This document shows positions 35,957 through 45,001 of a DNA stretch of 64,000 bases, piece by piece (positions within the stretch are counted from its first letter, which is position 1; each line of letters opens with the position of its first letter). Both the position numbers and the translations under genes were made by a program. Origin of the DNA: RGIG3013 sp045538935 (GTDB lineage Bacteria; Bacillota; Clostridia; Oscillospirales; Acutalibacteraceae); contig JAZQEI010000006.1 of NCBI GenBank assembly GCA_045538935.1, positions 121,357-185,356 on the forward strand. The letters are read 5' to 3'. The notes beneath the pieces were generated by a model. That model saw only the letters and a program-made list of their open reading frames with translations. It was not told where the DNA came from and did not search any database.

Positions 35957-36498
35957 TAGTTATTACCCACGAAAGAGTCGAATGATGCCACAACCTTTTG
36001 GCTATCTTCAGATTTATTTTTAATTTTAGATTTAGCTTCATCAAGGTCTTCTGAAAGCTCAGAAATTTGTTCAGAAAAACTTTGGGCGGCATCGTTAACC
36101 TTTAATTTTGCATCATTAAAAATATTGTGTGCGTTATCTATAGCATCAATATTTTTACTAATTTGCTCGAAGGTTATTTTTGAACTTTCTGTTGCGTTTG
36201 AAACAATAGATTTAGCACTTGTTTTAGAAACTAAATAAAGCTTGCCAATGCCTTCAGATAGACGTTCAATATCAGCTTCTTTATCTTTATAAACTTTCAA
36301 TTGATTTAAAAGCTCGTTATTTTCGTTAACAAGCTCGTCTAATTTTAAAGAAAGCTCAGCATGTTTTTGTGCAAGTTCATCGTACTTAGCACTTAAAGCC
36401 TTTTCTTTATTAGAGTAATCTTTCTGAGCGTTTTCTATATACTTTAAAACATCGTCGCAATTAAAGCCCAAAAAACTTTTACGAAATCCTACACCCAT
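35956..36498 (-). CDS. DivIVA-like coiled-coil protein
   Basis: 180 residues. The N-terminus KSFLGFNCDDVLKYIENAQ resembles the DivIVA membrane-binding segment (F-x-G-F-x-x-x-D-V). Most of the rest is coiled coil with heptads (about 25-90 and 115-170). Such proteins mark poles or septa. GTG at 36507 overlaps the site GAGGTG, so I take ATG at 36498. Its stop shares a base with the fumarase start (TAATG), so the two proteins are co-translated. No functional link is known to me. Confidence 0.7.
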   Translation of the reverse strand: MGVGFRKSFLGFNCDDVLKYIENAQKDYSNKEKALSAKYDELAQKHAELSLKLDELVNENNELLNQLKVYKDKEADIERLSEGIGKLYLVSKTSAKSIVSNATESSKITFEQISKNIDAIDNAHNIFNDAKLKVNDAAQSFSEQISELSEDLDEAKSKIKNKSEDSQKVVASFDSFVGNN

Positions 36499-36586
36499 AT
36501 GTTTCACCTCAAAGTAAGTATAACATCCAAATTTAAATAATACAAGACAATTTTCTAAAAAATTCGATATATAATAATTATATATC

Positions 36587-36615
36587 TTGAATTTATAGTA
36601 CTTTTATAGTAAAAT
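36587..36615 (+). promoter_or_regulatory. promoter of the nusB-xseA-xseB-ispA operon
   Basis: TTGAAT (36587-36592), 17-base spacer, TAAAAT (36610-36615), then AAGGTGG before nusB. Confidence 0.65.
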
Positions 36616-36645
36616 AAATATTGATACTTATTAAGGTGGTGTACT

Positions 36646-37053
36646 ATGAACAGAAAAGATGCACGTGAGAATGCTTTTATTTTGTTATTTGAAAAATATT
36701 TTAATAATGAACTGTCGATTGATGAGATTTTAAATACAGCGCTATCGGTTAGAGATTTTTGTACTGATGAATTTTGTGAACTTTTAGCCAACGGCGTTAC
36801 CGATTCATTAGATGCGATTGATAACACATTTGTTAAGTTTTTGAACGGATGGTCTGTTGATCGAATTTCTAAGGTTAGCTTAATAGTTCTTAGAATTGCT
36901 GTTTATGAAATGTTATATATAAAAGAAATTCCATATGCAGTATCTGTTAACGAAGCCGTTGAAATATGTAAAAAATATGCAACAGATGATGATGCATCAT
37001 TTGTTAATGGTGTTTTATCGTCAGTTATCAAGGAATTAACATCTAATGAATAA
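36646..37053 (+). CDS. nusB: transcription antitermination factor NusB
   Basis: 135 residues, all-helical. MNRKDARENAFILLFEKYF at the N-terminus and IPYAVSVNEAVEICKKYA near residue 95 are family signatures. NusB with S10 forms the rRNA antitermination complex. First gene of a long biosynthesis and repair block in the order common to Firmicutes. Overlaps xseA by eight bases. Confidence 0.95.
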   Translation: MNRKDARENAFILLFEKYFNNELSIDEILNTALSVRDFCTDEFCELLANGVTDSLDAIDNTFVKFLNGWSVDRISKVSLIVLRIAVYEMLYIKEIPYAVSVNEAVEICKKYATDDDASFVNGVLSSVIKELTSNE

Positions 37054-38245
37054 AAACGTTATTAGCGTTAAACAACTTAATTTTTATGTTAAGTCACTAC
37101 TTGATGGTGATAAAAATCTTGCTAACGTTTATGTAAGTGGTGAAATTTCTAATTTTAAAAACCATTACAGTAGCGGACATTTATATTTTTCATTGAAAGA
37201 TGATAGTGCAGTAATAAAATCTGTTATGTTTCGTTCAAGTGCCGCATATTTAAAATTTGTACCAGAAGACGGCATGAAAGTTATATGCAGAGGCAGGGTG
37301 TCTGTGTACGACAAAGATGGTCAATATCAGCTATATGTTGAATCAATCGAACCAGATGGATTAGGTGCACTTGCCGTTGCTTTTGAGCAGCTTAAAAACA
37401 AATTACAACTTGAAGGCTTATTTGATTTGTCGGTCAAAAAAGCAATTCCGCGTTTTCCTAAAAAAATTGCAGTCATAACTTCTGATACCGGTGCGGCCTT
37501 ACAAGATATTTTAAATATAATAACGCGCAGATACCCCGCAGTACACATAATTGTTTGTCCTGCAATTGTACAAGGTGTAAATGCGCCTAAAAGCATAATA
37601 AACGCTCTTAATTTAGCACAAAATCAAAATCCCGATACTATTATAATTGCACGTGGCGGCGGCAGTATTGAGGATTTATGGTGTTTTAATGATGAAAACT
37701 TAGCACGCGCAATTTTTAAATGTGAAGTACCGCTGATTTCAGCAATTGGTCACGAAACGGACTTTACAATTTGCGATTTTGTTAGTGATTTAAGAGCTCC
37801 AACGCCATCAGCAGCCGCAGAGCTGGCAGTACCAAACATTGTGGAATTAGTATCTGATATTTCAAATCTGTACAATAGGCTTAATAAAGCAATTAATGTT
37901 GCGCTCGATAATAAATTATCGATTTTATCCAGATATGCTCAAAGTTCAGTATTACTAAGACCCCAATTTAACGATAAATTATATGAACTTGATTCTCTTT
38001 ACAAAAGACTAATTAGCTCATATAACAACAAAATTTTAACGTCCGAAAAAACTTATGGTGCTATTGTTGCATCATTAAACAGTCTTAACCCACTAAAAGT
38101 TTTAAGTAGAGGATATTCAAGAATTTTAAGTGATGGCAAAACTATTTCGTCAGTCAACGAACTTAGTGTTGATGATACGATAAAAATATCATTAACAGAC
38201 GGAGAAGCCTTAGCAAGAATTACAGAAATTAAGGTGAAATTATGA
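37046..38245 (+). CDS. xseA: exodeoxyribonuclease VII large subunit
   Basis: 399 residues. An N-terminal OB fold (about 1-100; YVSGEISNFKNHYSSGHLYF) precedes the catalytic domain with ARGGGSIEDLWCFNDE near residue 200 and AIGHETDFTICDFVSD near 235. It works with XseB to degrade single-stranded DNA. Overlaps xseB (ATGA). Confidence 0.97.
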   Translation: MNKNVISVKQLNFYVKSLLDGDKNLANVYVSGEISNFKNHYSSGHLYFSLKDDSAVIKSVMFRSSAAYLKFVPEDGMKVICRGRVSVYDKDGQYQLYVESIEPDGLGALAVAFEQLKNKLQLEGLFDLSVKKAIPRFPKKIAVITSDTGAALQDILNIITRRYPAVHIIVCPAIVQGVNAPKSIINALNLAQNQNPDTIIIARGGGSIEDLWCFNDENLARAIFKCEVPLISAIGHETDFTICDFVSDLRAPTPSAAAELAVPNIVELVSDISNLYNRLNKAINVALDNKLSILSRYAQSSVLLRPQFNDKLYELDSLYKRLISSYNNKILTSEKTYGAIVASLNSLNPLKVLSRGYSRILSDGKTISSVNELSVDDTIKISLTDGEALARITEIKVKL

Positions 38246-38460
38246 GTAATTTAAACGATATTTCTTTTGAAGCTGCTTTAACTGAACTTGAAGATATTGT
38301 TAAATCTTTAGAAAAAGGTGATTGCACCCTTGATAATTCAGTTAAATTATTTGAGCGTGGAATAGAATTGTCCAAATATTGTTACGATAAAATCGATGTA
38401 GCAAAACTAAAAGTAGAAAAGCTAAGTTTAGCTACTGAGGAGAATTTAGCAAATGAGTAA
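38242..38460 (+). CDS. xseB: exodeoxyribonuclease VII small subunit
   Basis: 72 residues, helical hairpin with FEAALTELEDIVKSLEKGDC and LFERGIELSKYC, the XseB signatures. Overlaps both neighbours by four to eight bases. Confidence 0.96.
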   Translation: MSNLNDISFEAALTELEDIVKSLEKGDCTLDNSVKLFERGIELSKYCYDKIDVAKLKVEKLSLATEENLANE

Positions 38461-39331
38461 TTTTAATGAATATAAAATGCTTGTTGAAAATAGGGCAAAT
38501 GAAGTTTTTTCCGGCTTAAAACATAACGGAAAAGATTATATAAATCTTGTTAATGCCATGGAATATAGCACTATGCTTGGTGGCAAACGCATTAGACCTT
38601 GTATTATGCTTGAGTTTTACAGTTTGTTTGGCGGTGACGCTAGAGAAATTGTAGATTTTGCCTTGGCGCTTGAGCTTATACACACTTACTCTCTCATACA
38701 CGATGACCTACCGTGTATGGACAATGATGACATTCGACGTGGAAAACCATCATGTCACATAGCTTTTGGTGAAGACACAGCCTTGCTTGCCGGTGACGCT
38801 TTATTAACTTTGGCTTTCAATTTGGCAACTAATGTTAAGGTTAAGCCCGATTATTTAATTAAAGCAATTCATGTTCTATCTGATTATTCCGGTGTAAACG
38901 GAATGGTAGGGGGCCAGGTTTTAGATTTGTGGCTTGAAGAACACTCATCAGACATAAATGTTGTTGCAAAAATGTGTTCATTAAAAACCGGATGTCTTAT
39001 TAAAGCGGCTGCAACAATTGGATGTATTTTAGCCGGTGCTGATGAAGCAGATATTAATTTTGCCAAGGAATATGCGCAAAATATAGGAATAGTTTTTCAA
39101 ATTATTGATGATGTATTGGATGTTGAATCTACCGAGTTAGAACTTGGCAAACCAATAGGTAGTGATATTAAAAATAATAAAACTAACTTTGTTTCGCTTT
39201 TGGGTGTAAATGAATGTAAAAATTTAGCAAGGAAACTAACCGATGACGCTATTATGAATTTACAAAAATTGCCCGGAAACACTAATAATCTTAAAGAACT
39301 TGCAAACGAGTTGTATTCAAGAAAAAACTAA
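38453..39331 (+). CDS. ispA: polyprenyl (farnesyl/geranyl) diphosphate synthase
   Basis: 292 residues. First aspartate-rich motif DDLPCMDNDD near residue 84 and the second IIDDVLDVE near 216 bind the diphosphate-magnesium cluster. Chain elongation from DMAPP and IPP gives C15-type product by family expectation. It is followed three bases later by dxs-region sequence, linking prenyl synthesis with its precursor pathway. Confidence 0.93.
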   Translation: MSNFNEYKMLVENRANEVFSGLKHNGKDYINLVNAMEYSTMLGGKRIRPCIMLEFYSLFGGDAREIVDFALALELIHTYSLIHDDLPCMDNDDIRRGKPSCHIAFGEDTALLAGDALLTLAFNLATNVKVKPDYLIKAIHVLSDYSGVNGMVGGQVLDLWLEEHSSDINVVAKMCSLKTGCLIKAAATIGCILAGADEADINFAKEYAQNIGIVFQIIDDVLDVESTELELGKPIGSDIKNNKTNFVSLLGVNECKNLARKLTDDAIMNLQKLPGNTNNLKELANELYSRKN

Positions 39332-39346
39332 ATTTTGAGGTGTACC

Positions 39347-41209
39347 TTGGAATATAAATTCTTAAAATATATAAATTCACCCGATGATGTAAAAAAAATA
39401 CCGCAAGAACAAATTGGTACTTTGTGCGAAGAAATACGTGACTGCATTCTTAATACTGTTTCAGAAAACGGTGGGCACTTGGCTTCTAATTTAGGCGCAG
39501 TTGAGTTAACCGTTGCTCTGCATAGAGTGTTTAATTCTCCAAACGATTCTATTATCTTCGATGTAGGGCATCAATGTTATACACATAAGCTTTTAACCGG
39601 AAGATTTTCTAAATTTAACACACTTCGAAAAGAAAACGGTATTTCAGGTTTTATGCGTCCAAACGAGAGTGAGCACGATCCCTTTGTAACCGGTCATAGT
39701 AGTAACTCTATATCTGCGGCTTTAGGTATTGCTAAAGCAAATACACTTAAAGGCAATCAAGCTTTTTCGGTTGCTGTTATTGGTGACGGTGCGCTAACCG
39801 GCGGTATGATTTACGAGGCTATGAATAACACAACAAGCGCAAATAAAAATCTTATTATTGTTATTAATGACAATAAGATGTCTATTTCTAAAAATGTCGG
39901 CTCATTATCTAAACATTTAAACGCAATTAGGACAAGCGCTAAATATCATAAAGCAAAACGTTCGACCGAATCTTTTTTAGATAAGTTATCGTTTGTTGGT
40001 ACTTTTTTAAAGAAAATTATTTTGTTCTTTAAAAACTTAATTAAATCATTTGTAGTTCATAACAACTTATTCGAAGATTTAGGTTTTGATTATTTAGGCC
40101 CTGTTGATGGACACAATGAAGAAAAAATTGAAGAAATACTAAAAGTAGCAAAAGCCACTAAAAAACCTGCAATAGTTCATGTTGTAACGGTAAAAGGTAA
40201 AGGATATAGGTTTGCTGAAACAAAGCCACAAAACTACCATGGTGTAAGTCCTTTTAATAAATCAAAAGGTATTTCTGTTGCAAAAGAATCGTTTTCTTCT
40301 ATATTCGGAGAAGCAATGTGTTCATTAGCAAAAAAAGATACCTCTGTATGTGCTATAACCGCAGCTATGACCGATGGTACAGGCCTATGTGAGTTTTCTA
40401 AAATTTTTAAGAATAGATTTTTTGATGTTGGCATAGCTGAACAACATGCAGTTACTTTTAGTGCAGGCCTTGCAAGTAAAGGTTTGAAACCTTATTTTGC
40501 CGTTTATTCATCTTTTTTACAAAGAGGATATGACCAAGTTATTCACGATGTTGCAGTTGCAAACTTACCTGTAACGCTTTGTATTGACAGAGCCGGTCTT
40601 GTAGGTGAAGACGGAGAAACACACCAAGGTCTATTTGATGTTTCTTTTTTAAGTGCAGTTCCAAACATTGAGATGTATTCTCCGGCAACATATAATGAGC
40701 TAAAAGTGTATATGGAATATTCTTTGAATCCACACGGATTATTGGCAATTCGTTATCCGCGTGGAGCTGAGATTTGTGATATTGATATCGAATATAATCC
40801 TCTAGATGCTTTTAGTGTTTTTGGTGATGAAACAGAGAATGTTATTGTAACATACGGCAGAATTTCTGTTAACGCTCTGCAGGCTGCTAAGATTTTATGT
40901 AAAAAAGGCATTAAAACAAGTGTTATAAAAATTAATCGTATTGCTCCATTATCTAAAGATTTGATCGAACAACTTAAAATATACAAGAACGTATTTTTCT
41001 TTGAAGAAGGCATTAAAAATGGCGGCATAGCTCAACAAACTGCTGCACTAATTTTATCTGAAAAAGATACAAAAATATCATCTTTTAAAATTACGGCTAT
41101 AGATAATGAATTTGCACCCGCAGCCGATATTTATTCAAGCGTAAATGAATATGGTTTAAGTTGTGATGCCATGATAAAAACCATTAGCGGAGGAGATTAT
41201 GTCGGATAA
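39347..41209 (+). CDS. dxs: 1-deoxy-D-xylulose-5-phosphate synthase
   Basis: 620 residues. Thiamine-diphosphate motif GDGALTGGMIYEAMNN near residue 145, GHQCYTHKLLTGR near 77 and the transketolase-type pyrimidine site AEQHAVTFSAGLA near 365, plus DRAGLVGEDGETHQG. It begins the non-mevalonate isoprenoid route. TTG at 39347 follows GAGG at 39337-39340; an earlier TTG at 39335 lies within this site. Overlaps tlyA by 11 bases. Confidence 0.96.
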   Translation: MEYKFLKYINSPDDVKKIPQEQIGTLCEEIRDCILNTVSENGGHLASNLGAVELTVALHRVFNSPNDSIIFDVGHQCYTHKLLTGRFSKFNTLRKENGISGFMRPNESEHDPFVTGHSSNSISAALGIAKANTLKGNQAFSVAVIGDGALTGGMIYEAMNNTTSANKNLIIVINDNKMSISKNVGSLSKHLNAIRTSAKYHKAKRSTESFLDKLSFVGTFLKKIILFFKNLIKSFVVHNNLFEDLGFDYLGPVDGHNEEKIEEILKVAKATKKPAIVHVVTVKGKGYRFAETKPQNYHGVSPFNKSKGISVAKESFSSIFGEAMCSLAKKDTSVCAITAAMTDGTGLCEFSKIFKNRFFDVGIAEQHAVTFSAGLASKGLKPYFAVYSSFLQRGYDQVIHDVAVANLPVTLCIDRAGLVGEDGETHQGLFDVSFLSAVPNIEMYSPATYNELKVYMEYSLNPHGLLAIRYPRGAEICDIDIEYNPLDAFSVFGDETENVIVTYGRISVNALQAAKILCKKGIKTSVIKINRIAPLSKDLIEQLKIYKNVFFFEEGIKNGGIAQQTAALILSEKDTKISSFKITAIDNEFAPAADIYSSVNEYGLSCDAMIKTISGGDYVG

Positions 41210-42011
41210 AGTCAGACTAGACCAAGCTGTATTTACTGCAGGTTATGCAGAAAGTCGCGAAAAAGCTAAAGCGTTAATTATGGCTGGCGTTGTATATGTT
41301 AATAATCAAAAAGCCGACAAACCCGGCGACACAATTAAATCTACCGATGTATTAGAGGTTAGAAGTAATCCACTAAAATATGTTAGTCGTGGCGGTCTTA
41401 AACTTGAAAAAGCAATAAATTGCTATAATATTGATTTAAGTAATTTTGTTTGCGCCGATATTGGTGCATCAACCGGTGGATTTACTGATTGTATGTTGCA
41501 AAATGGTGCAAAAAAGGTTTACGCTATTGATGTAGGATATGGGCAACTGGCTTGGAAGCTAAGAAGTGATGAGCGCGTTGTGAATTTGGAGCGCACAAAT
41601 TTTAGATATGTAACAAAAGAACAAATACCAGATACCATTAATTTTGCATCAGTAGATGTTAGTTTCATTTCACTATCAATAATAGTGCCAGTTATGGCAA
41701 GTCTTATGTCATATGGTTCTACTGCTGTTTGTCTTATTAAACCACAGTTTGAGGCCGGTAAAGACAAAGTAGGTAAAAAGGGTGTAGTTAGAGATAAGCA
41801 AGTGCATTTAGAGGTAGTTAAAAAAATAATAGAAATGCTAATAAACTGTTCTTTTTCGGTTATTGGTTTAGAATTTTCACCCATTAAGGGTCCAGAAGGA
41901 AATATTGAGTACCTAGCTTATATTAAAAAATCAGAAAGTCCTGAATTTTTAGCTCAAAACACACCTGAGCAAGTTGTTGAAAACTCGCACAAAGAACTAC
42001 AGAAAGGATAG
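41199..42011 (+). CDS. tlyA: TlyA-type rRNA 2'-O-methyltransferase
   Basis: 270 residues. N-terminal S4 RNA-binding domain (RLDQAVFTAGYAESREKAK) and a FtsJ-like methyltransferase with SAM motif ADIGASTGGFTDCML near residue 86. TlyA proteins methylate 16S and/or 23S rRNA; in this operon position it is standard for Firmicutes. It has an AGGAG site inside the end of dxs. Confidence 0.95.
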   Translation: MSDKVRLDQAVFTAGYAESREKAKALIMAGVVYVNNQKADKPGDTIKSTDVLEVRSNPLKYVSRGGLKLEKAINCYNIDLSNFVCADIGASTGGFTDCMLQNGAKKVYAIDVGYGQLAWKLRSDERVVNLERTNFRYVTKEQIPDTINFASVDVSFISLSIIVPVMASLMSYGSTAVCLIKPQFEAGKDKVGKKGVVRDKQVHLEVVKKIIEMLINCSFSVIGLEFSPIKGPEGNIEYLAYIKKSESPEFLAQNTPEQVVENSHKELQKG

Positions 42012-42016
42012 TACAT

Positions 42017-42820
42017 ATGAAAGCAGTTGTTTTTTATAATAGCGATAATATTTTGGCAAAAGATATAGCACTTAATGTCTTAAAAGTTGCAAACGACTGC
42101 GGTATTTTGTGTGAAATTGCTGACACAAATGTTACATCGTATAACAATATAGATTTTGCTTTTGTTGTTGGCGGAGATGGCACAATAATTCATCACGCTA
42201 AAACATTTGCAATGGTTAACAAACCCATTCTTAGCATAAACGCTGGAAGGGTAGGGTATCTTGCAAATTTAGAGCCAAATGACATAGAAAAAATTAAGCT
42301 TATATCAGAAAACAAATTCACCTTAGAGAAGCGAATGCTTTTAAAGGCAGACTTGGTTTTACCAGATAAAACAATTACCGAGTATTGTATTAATGATGCA
42401 GTAATTTCTAAAGGTGCGCTATCACAGATAATAGATATTACTGCCACTATTGGATCGGACGTCCTTAATTATCGTGCCGATGGTTTAATTGCTTGTACAC
42501 CTACTGGTTCAACCGCTTATTCAATGTCGGCTGGCGGTCCACTTATTGACCCTACAATAGATTCTATTATGCTTACTCCAATATGCCCGCGTTCTTTCTT
42601 TTCAAGACCATTATTGCTAGATAGCAAAAATTATGTTACAATAAGGGCATCTAGAAAAAATGCCGACATATTTTTAACTATCGACGGCGAACATTCGCAC
42701 AAATTAGCACCTAATTCTTATGTTAGAATTTCTAAAGCTCCGTTCGATGCACAATTTTTAAAAATTAACGATAATACATTTTGCAGCGCTATAAGTAAAA
42801 AATTATTAAGTCAAGCTTAA
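42017..42820 (+). CDS. nadK: NAD kinase
   Basis: 267 residues. GGDGT motif (VVGGDGTIIHHAK near residue 52) and NAGRVGYLAN near 75 bind ATP/NAD; a later stretch TGSTAYSMSAGGPLIDP near 160 is the family signature. It makes NADP+. Co-transcribed with tlyA (5-base gap). Confidence 0.95.
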   Translation: MKAVVFYNSDNILAKDIALNVLKVANDCGILCEIADTNVTSYNNIDFAFVVGGDGTIIHHAKTFAMVNKPILSINAGRVGYLANLEPNDIEKIKLISENKFTLEKRMLLKADLVLPDKTITEYCINDAVISKGALSQIIDITATIGSDVLNYRADGLIACTPTGSTAYSMSAGGPLIDPTIDSIMLTPICPRSFFSRPLLLDSKNYVTIRASRKNADIFLTIDGEHSHKLAPNSYVRISKAPFDAQFLKINDNTFCSAISKKLLSQA

Positions 42821-42832
42821 GGGGTATTTATC

Positions 42833-43297
42833 TTGAAAAACAAACGTCATCAAAAAATTCTTGAAATAATATCTTTAAAGAGAATAGAAAATCAAGACCA
42901 ATTACAAGCTGAATTATTAAAACAAGGATTTAATGTTACTCAATCTACTATCTCAAGAGACATTAATAAATTAAAAATTATTAAATCTCAAGATAGTACC
43001 GGAAAATATTTTTATTCTGCCAATGCGGATATACTATCTAATAATGATGCAAGCAATGCTATGATGAATAAATATGTTGAAGTGTTTAAAAACGCAGTTA
43101 TAGATATTCGTTATGCTATGAACCAAGTAGTTGTTAAAACATACTCTGGAATGGCGTCAAGTGCTTGCGTTGCTATTGATAATATGTTTGAAAATTTGGT
43201 TGTTGGTTCGCTCGCCGGTGACGATACTGTTTTTGTGTTGACTCAAGATGTTAACGATGCATTAGAACTTTGCAAAATATTAAGAAATTTGTTATAG
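42833..43297 (+). CDS. argR: arginine repressor ArgR
   Basis: 154 residues from a TTG start with AAGGGG upstream. The N-terminal winged helix has QSTISRDINKLKI near residue 37 and the C-terminal domain ends with GSLAGDDTVFVL, the arginine-binding GxxAGDDT motif. It represses arginine synthesis genes, none of which are in this window; its place before recN is the standard arrangement. Confidence 0.93.
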   Translation: MKNKRHQKILEIISLKRIENQDQLQAELLKQGFNVTQSTISRDINKLKIIKSQDSTGKYFYSANADILSNNDASNAMMNKYVEVFKNAVIDIRYAMNQVVVKTYSGMASSACVAIDNMFENLVVGSLAGDDTVFVLTQDVNDALELCKILRNLL

Positions 43298-43324
43298 TAA
43301 TCTGATAAGTTTAGGCGGTTATGT

Positions 43325-45001
43325 ATGTTAAAATTTTTGCATATTGAAAATATTGCTGTTATAGAAAAATCAGATATTGAATTTACCGATGGGTTTAATG
43401 TACTTACCGGTGAAACTGGTGCCGGTAAATCTGTGCTTATCGGTTCTATTAATGCTGTTTTAGGCATGCGCACGTCTAAAGACTTAATACGTTATGGATG
43501 CGATAAGTGCGAAGTAAAGGCATTATTTTGTGACTTAACATCTCAAGCTAAAAATTTTGCTAACGAGATTGGATATCCGCCAGATGAAGACGGAAATTTG
43601 CTTATATCCCGTTCAATTCATGCAGATGGCAGAAATACTATTAAAATTAATGGTGCTCCAGCTACAGTTGGTATTTTAAGAGATTTAGGTAAAAACCTTA
43701 TAAATATTCATGGTCAGCACGATAATCAGCTGTTACTTGATACTTCAACGCACATTAACTTTATTGATGCTTTGGCTGAAAACAATGATATACTTACCGA
43801 ATATAACGCTGAATTCAATAAATTTAATTCAATTCGAAGAGAACTTGTTGAGTTAAATGCTGATGCAGATGACAAAGATAGACTTGTTGAATTATTAACA
43901 TATCAGATTAAAGAAATTGAAGATGCAAACATTACTGTCGGAGAAATGGCATCTTTAAAACAAACGGCCAAGTTAATGCACGACAGTAAAAAAATAGGTC
44001 AACTAATTACACAAATTTCTAACTGTCTTTACGGGTCTGACGAATCTTCTGGCGCCGTGCAATTAACCGAAGTTGCGGCAGATAGTGCGATTCGAAGCGA
44101 TTATAAGCCATTAGCCGAACTTGGCGAAAAATTAAGTTCATTAAGTTATGAACTTGCTTCAGTTAATGATTCTGCAAGAGATATTTTATCAAATATTGAA
44201 TATGATCCGGAAAAATTATCTTATATTGAAGACCGGTTAGATTTACTAAAAAAAGTATGCAATAAATATGGTTCTAACGAAGAGCAAGTTCTTGAGTTTT
44301 TAGAAAATGCAAAACAACGTCTTTCAAATATAAATATTAGTGAAGAACGGGCCGAAGAGTTGCAAAATGAGCTACTAATTAGCAAAGAAAATCTTGTAAA
44401 ATATGGACAAGAACTTACAAAATCTAGGTCGAATGCGGCCGAGCTGTTTGAAAAACAAGTGTGTTCTGTTTTAGAAGAGCTGGATATGCCAAACGTTAAA
44501 CTTGTTACGCAAATTAATCAAGGACGTTACACCAAAATTGGTTGCGATGAAATTGAATTTTTGATTAGTGTAAATGCAGGTGAAATTCCAAAACCATTAG
44601 CCAAAATCGCTTCGGGCGGTGAGTTGTCTAGAATAATGCTTGCAATAAAAAGCGTTTTAGCCGATAAAGACAACATTAACACAATGATATTTGATGAAAT
44701 TGATACTGGTATTAGCGGACGTGCGGCACAAAAAATAAGTAATCAGTTAAATTGTCTAGCTAAAAACAGTCAAATTATTTGTGTTACTCACTTAGCACAA
44801 ATTGCTGCATCGGCTTCTAATCACTTACTTATAGAAAAAGATACACAAAATAACAGAACATATACAAATATAACGCCATTAGATTATAATGGAAGAATTA
44901 AAGAAATATCCAGGATAATGTCCGGTTCTGATATGACACAAAATATGTATAATTCTGCAAAAGAATTATTAGATAGGAGTAATAAAAATGACACTATTTG
45001 A
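43325..45001 (+). CDS. recN: DNA repair protein RecN
   Basis: 558 residues, an SMC-like ATPase: Walker A TGETGAGKSV near residue 29, coiled coils in the middle, then LASGGELSRIMLAIK (ABC signature) and FDEIDTGISGRAAQK (Walker B) near residue 425-465. It acts at double-strand breaks. Instead of spoIVB and spo0A, which usually follow recN in spore formers, tyrS follows with a 14-base overlap. Confidence 0.95.
   Translation: MLKFLHIENIAVIEKSDIEFTDGFNVLTGETGAGKSVLIGSINAVLGMRTSKDLIRYGCDKCEVKALFCDLTSQAKNFANEIGYPPDEDGNLLISRSIHADGRNTIKINGAPATVGILRDLGKNLINIHGQHDNQLLLDTSTHINFIDALAENNDILTEYNAEFNKFNSIRRELVELNADADDKDRLVELLTYQIKEIEDANITVGEMASLKQTAKLMHDSKKIGQLITQISNCLYGSDESSGAVQLTEVAADSAIRSDYKPLAELGEKLSSLSYELASVNDSARDILSNIEYDPEKLSYIEDRLDLLKKVCNKYGSNEEQVLEFLENAKQRLSNINISEERAEELQNELLISKENLVKYGQELTKSRSNAAELFEKQVCSVLEELDMPNVKLVTQINQGRYTKIGCDEIEFLISVNAGEIPKPLAKIASGGELSRIMLAIKSVLADKDNINTMIFDEIDTGISGRAAQKISNQLNCLAKNSQIICVTHLAQIAASASNHLLIEKDTQNNRTYTNITPLDYNGRIKEISRIMSGSDMTQNMYNSAKELLDRSNKNDTI

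Noticed and set aside
44900..44990. T-box leader before tyrS
   Set aside because: tyrS starts within recN; no T-box sequence or specifier structure.
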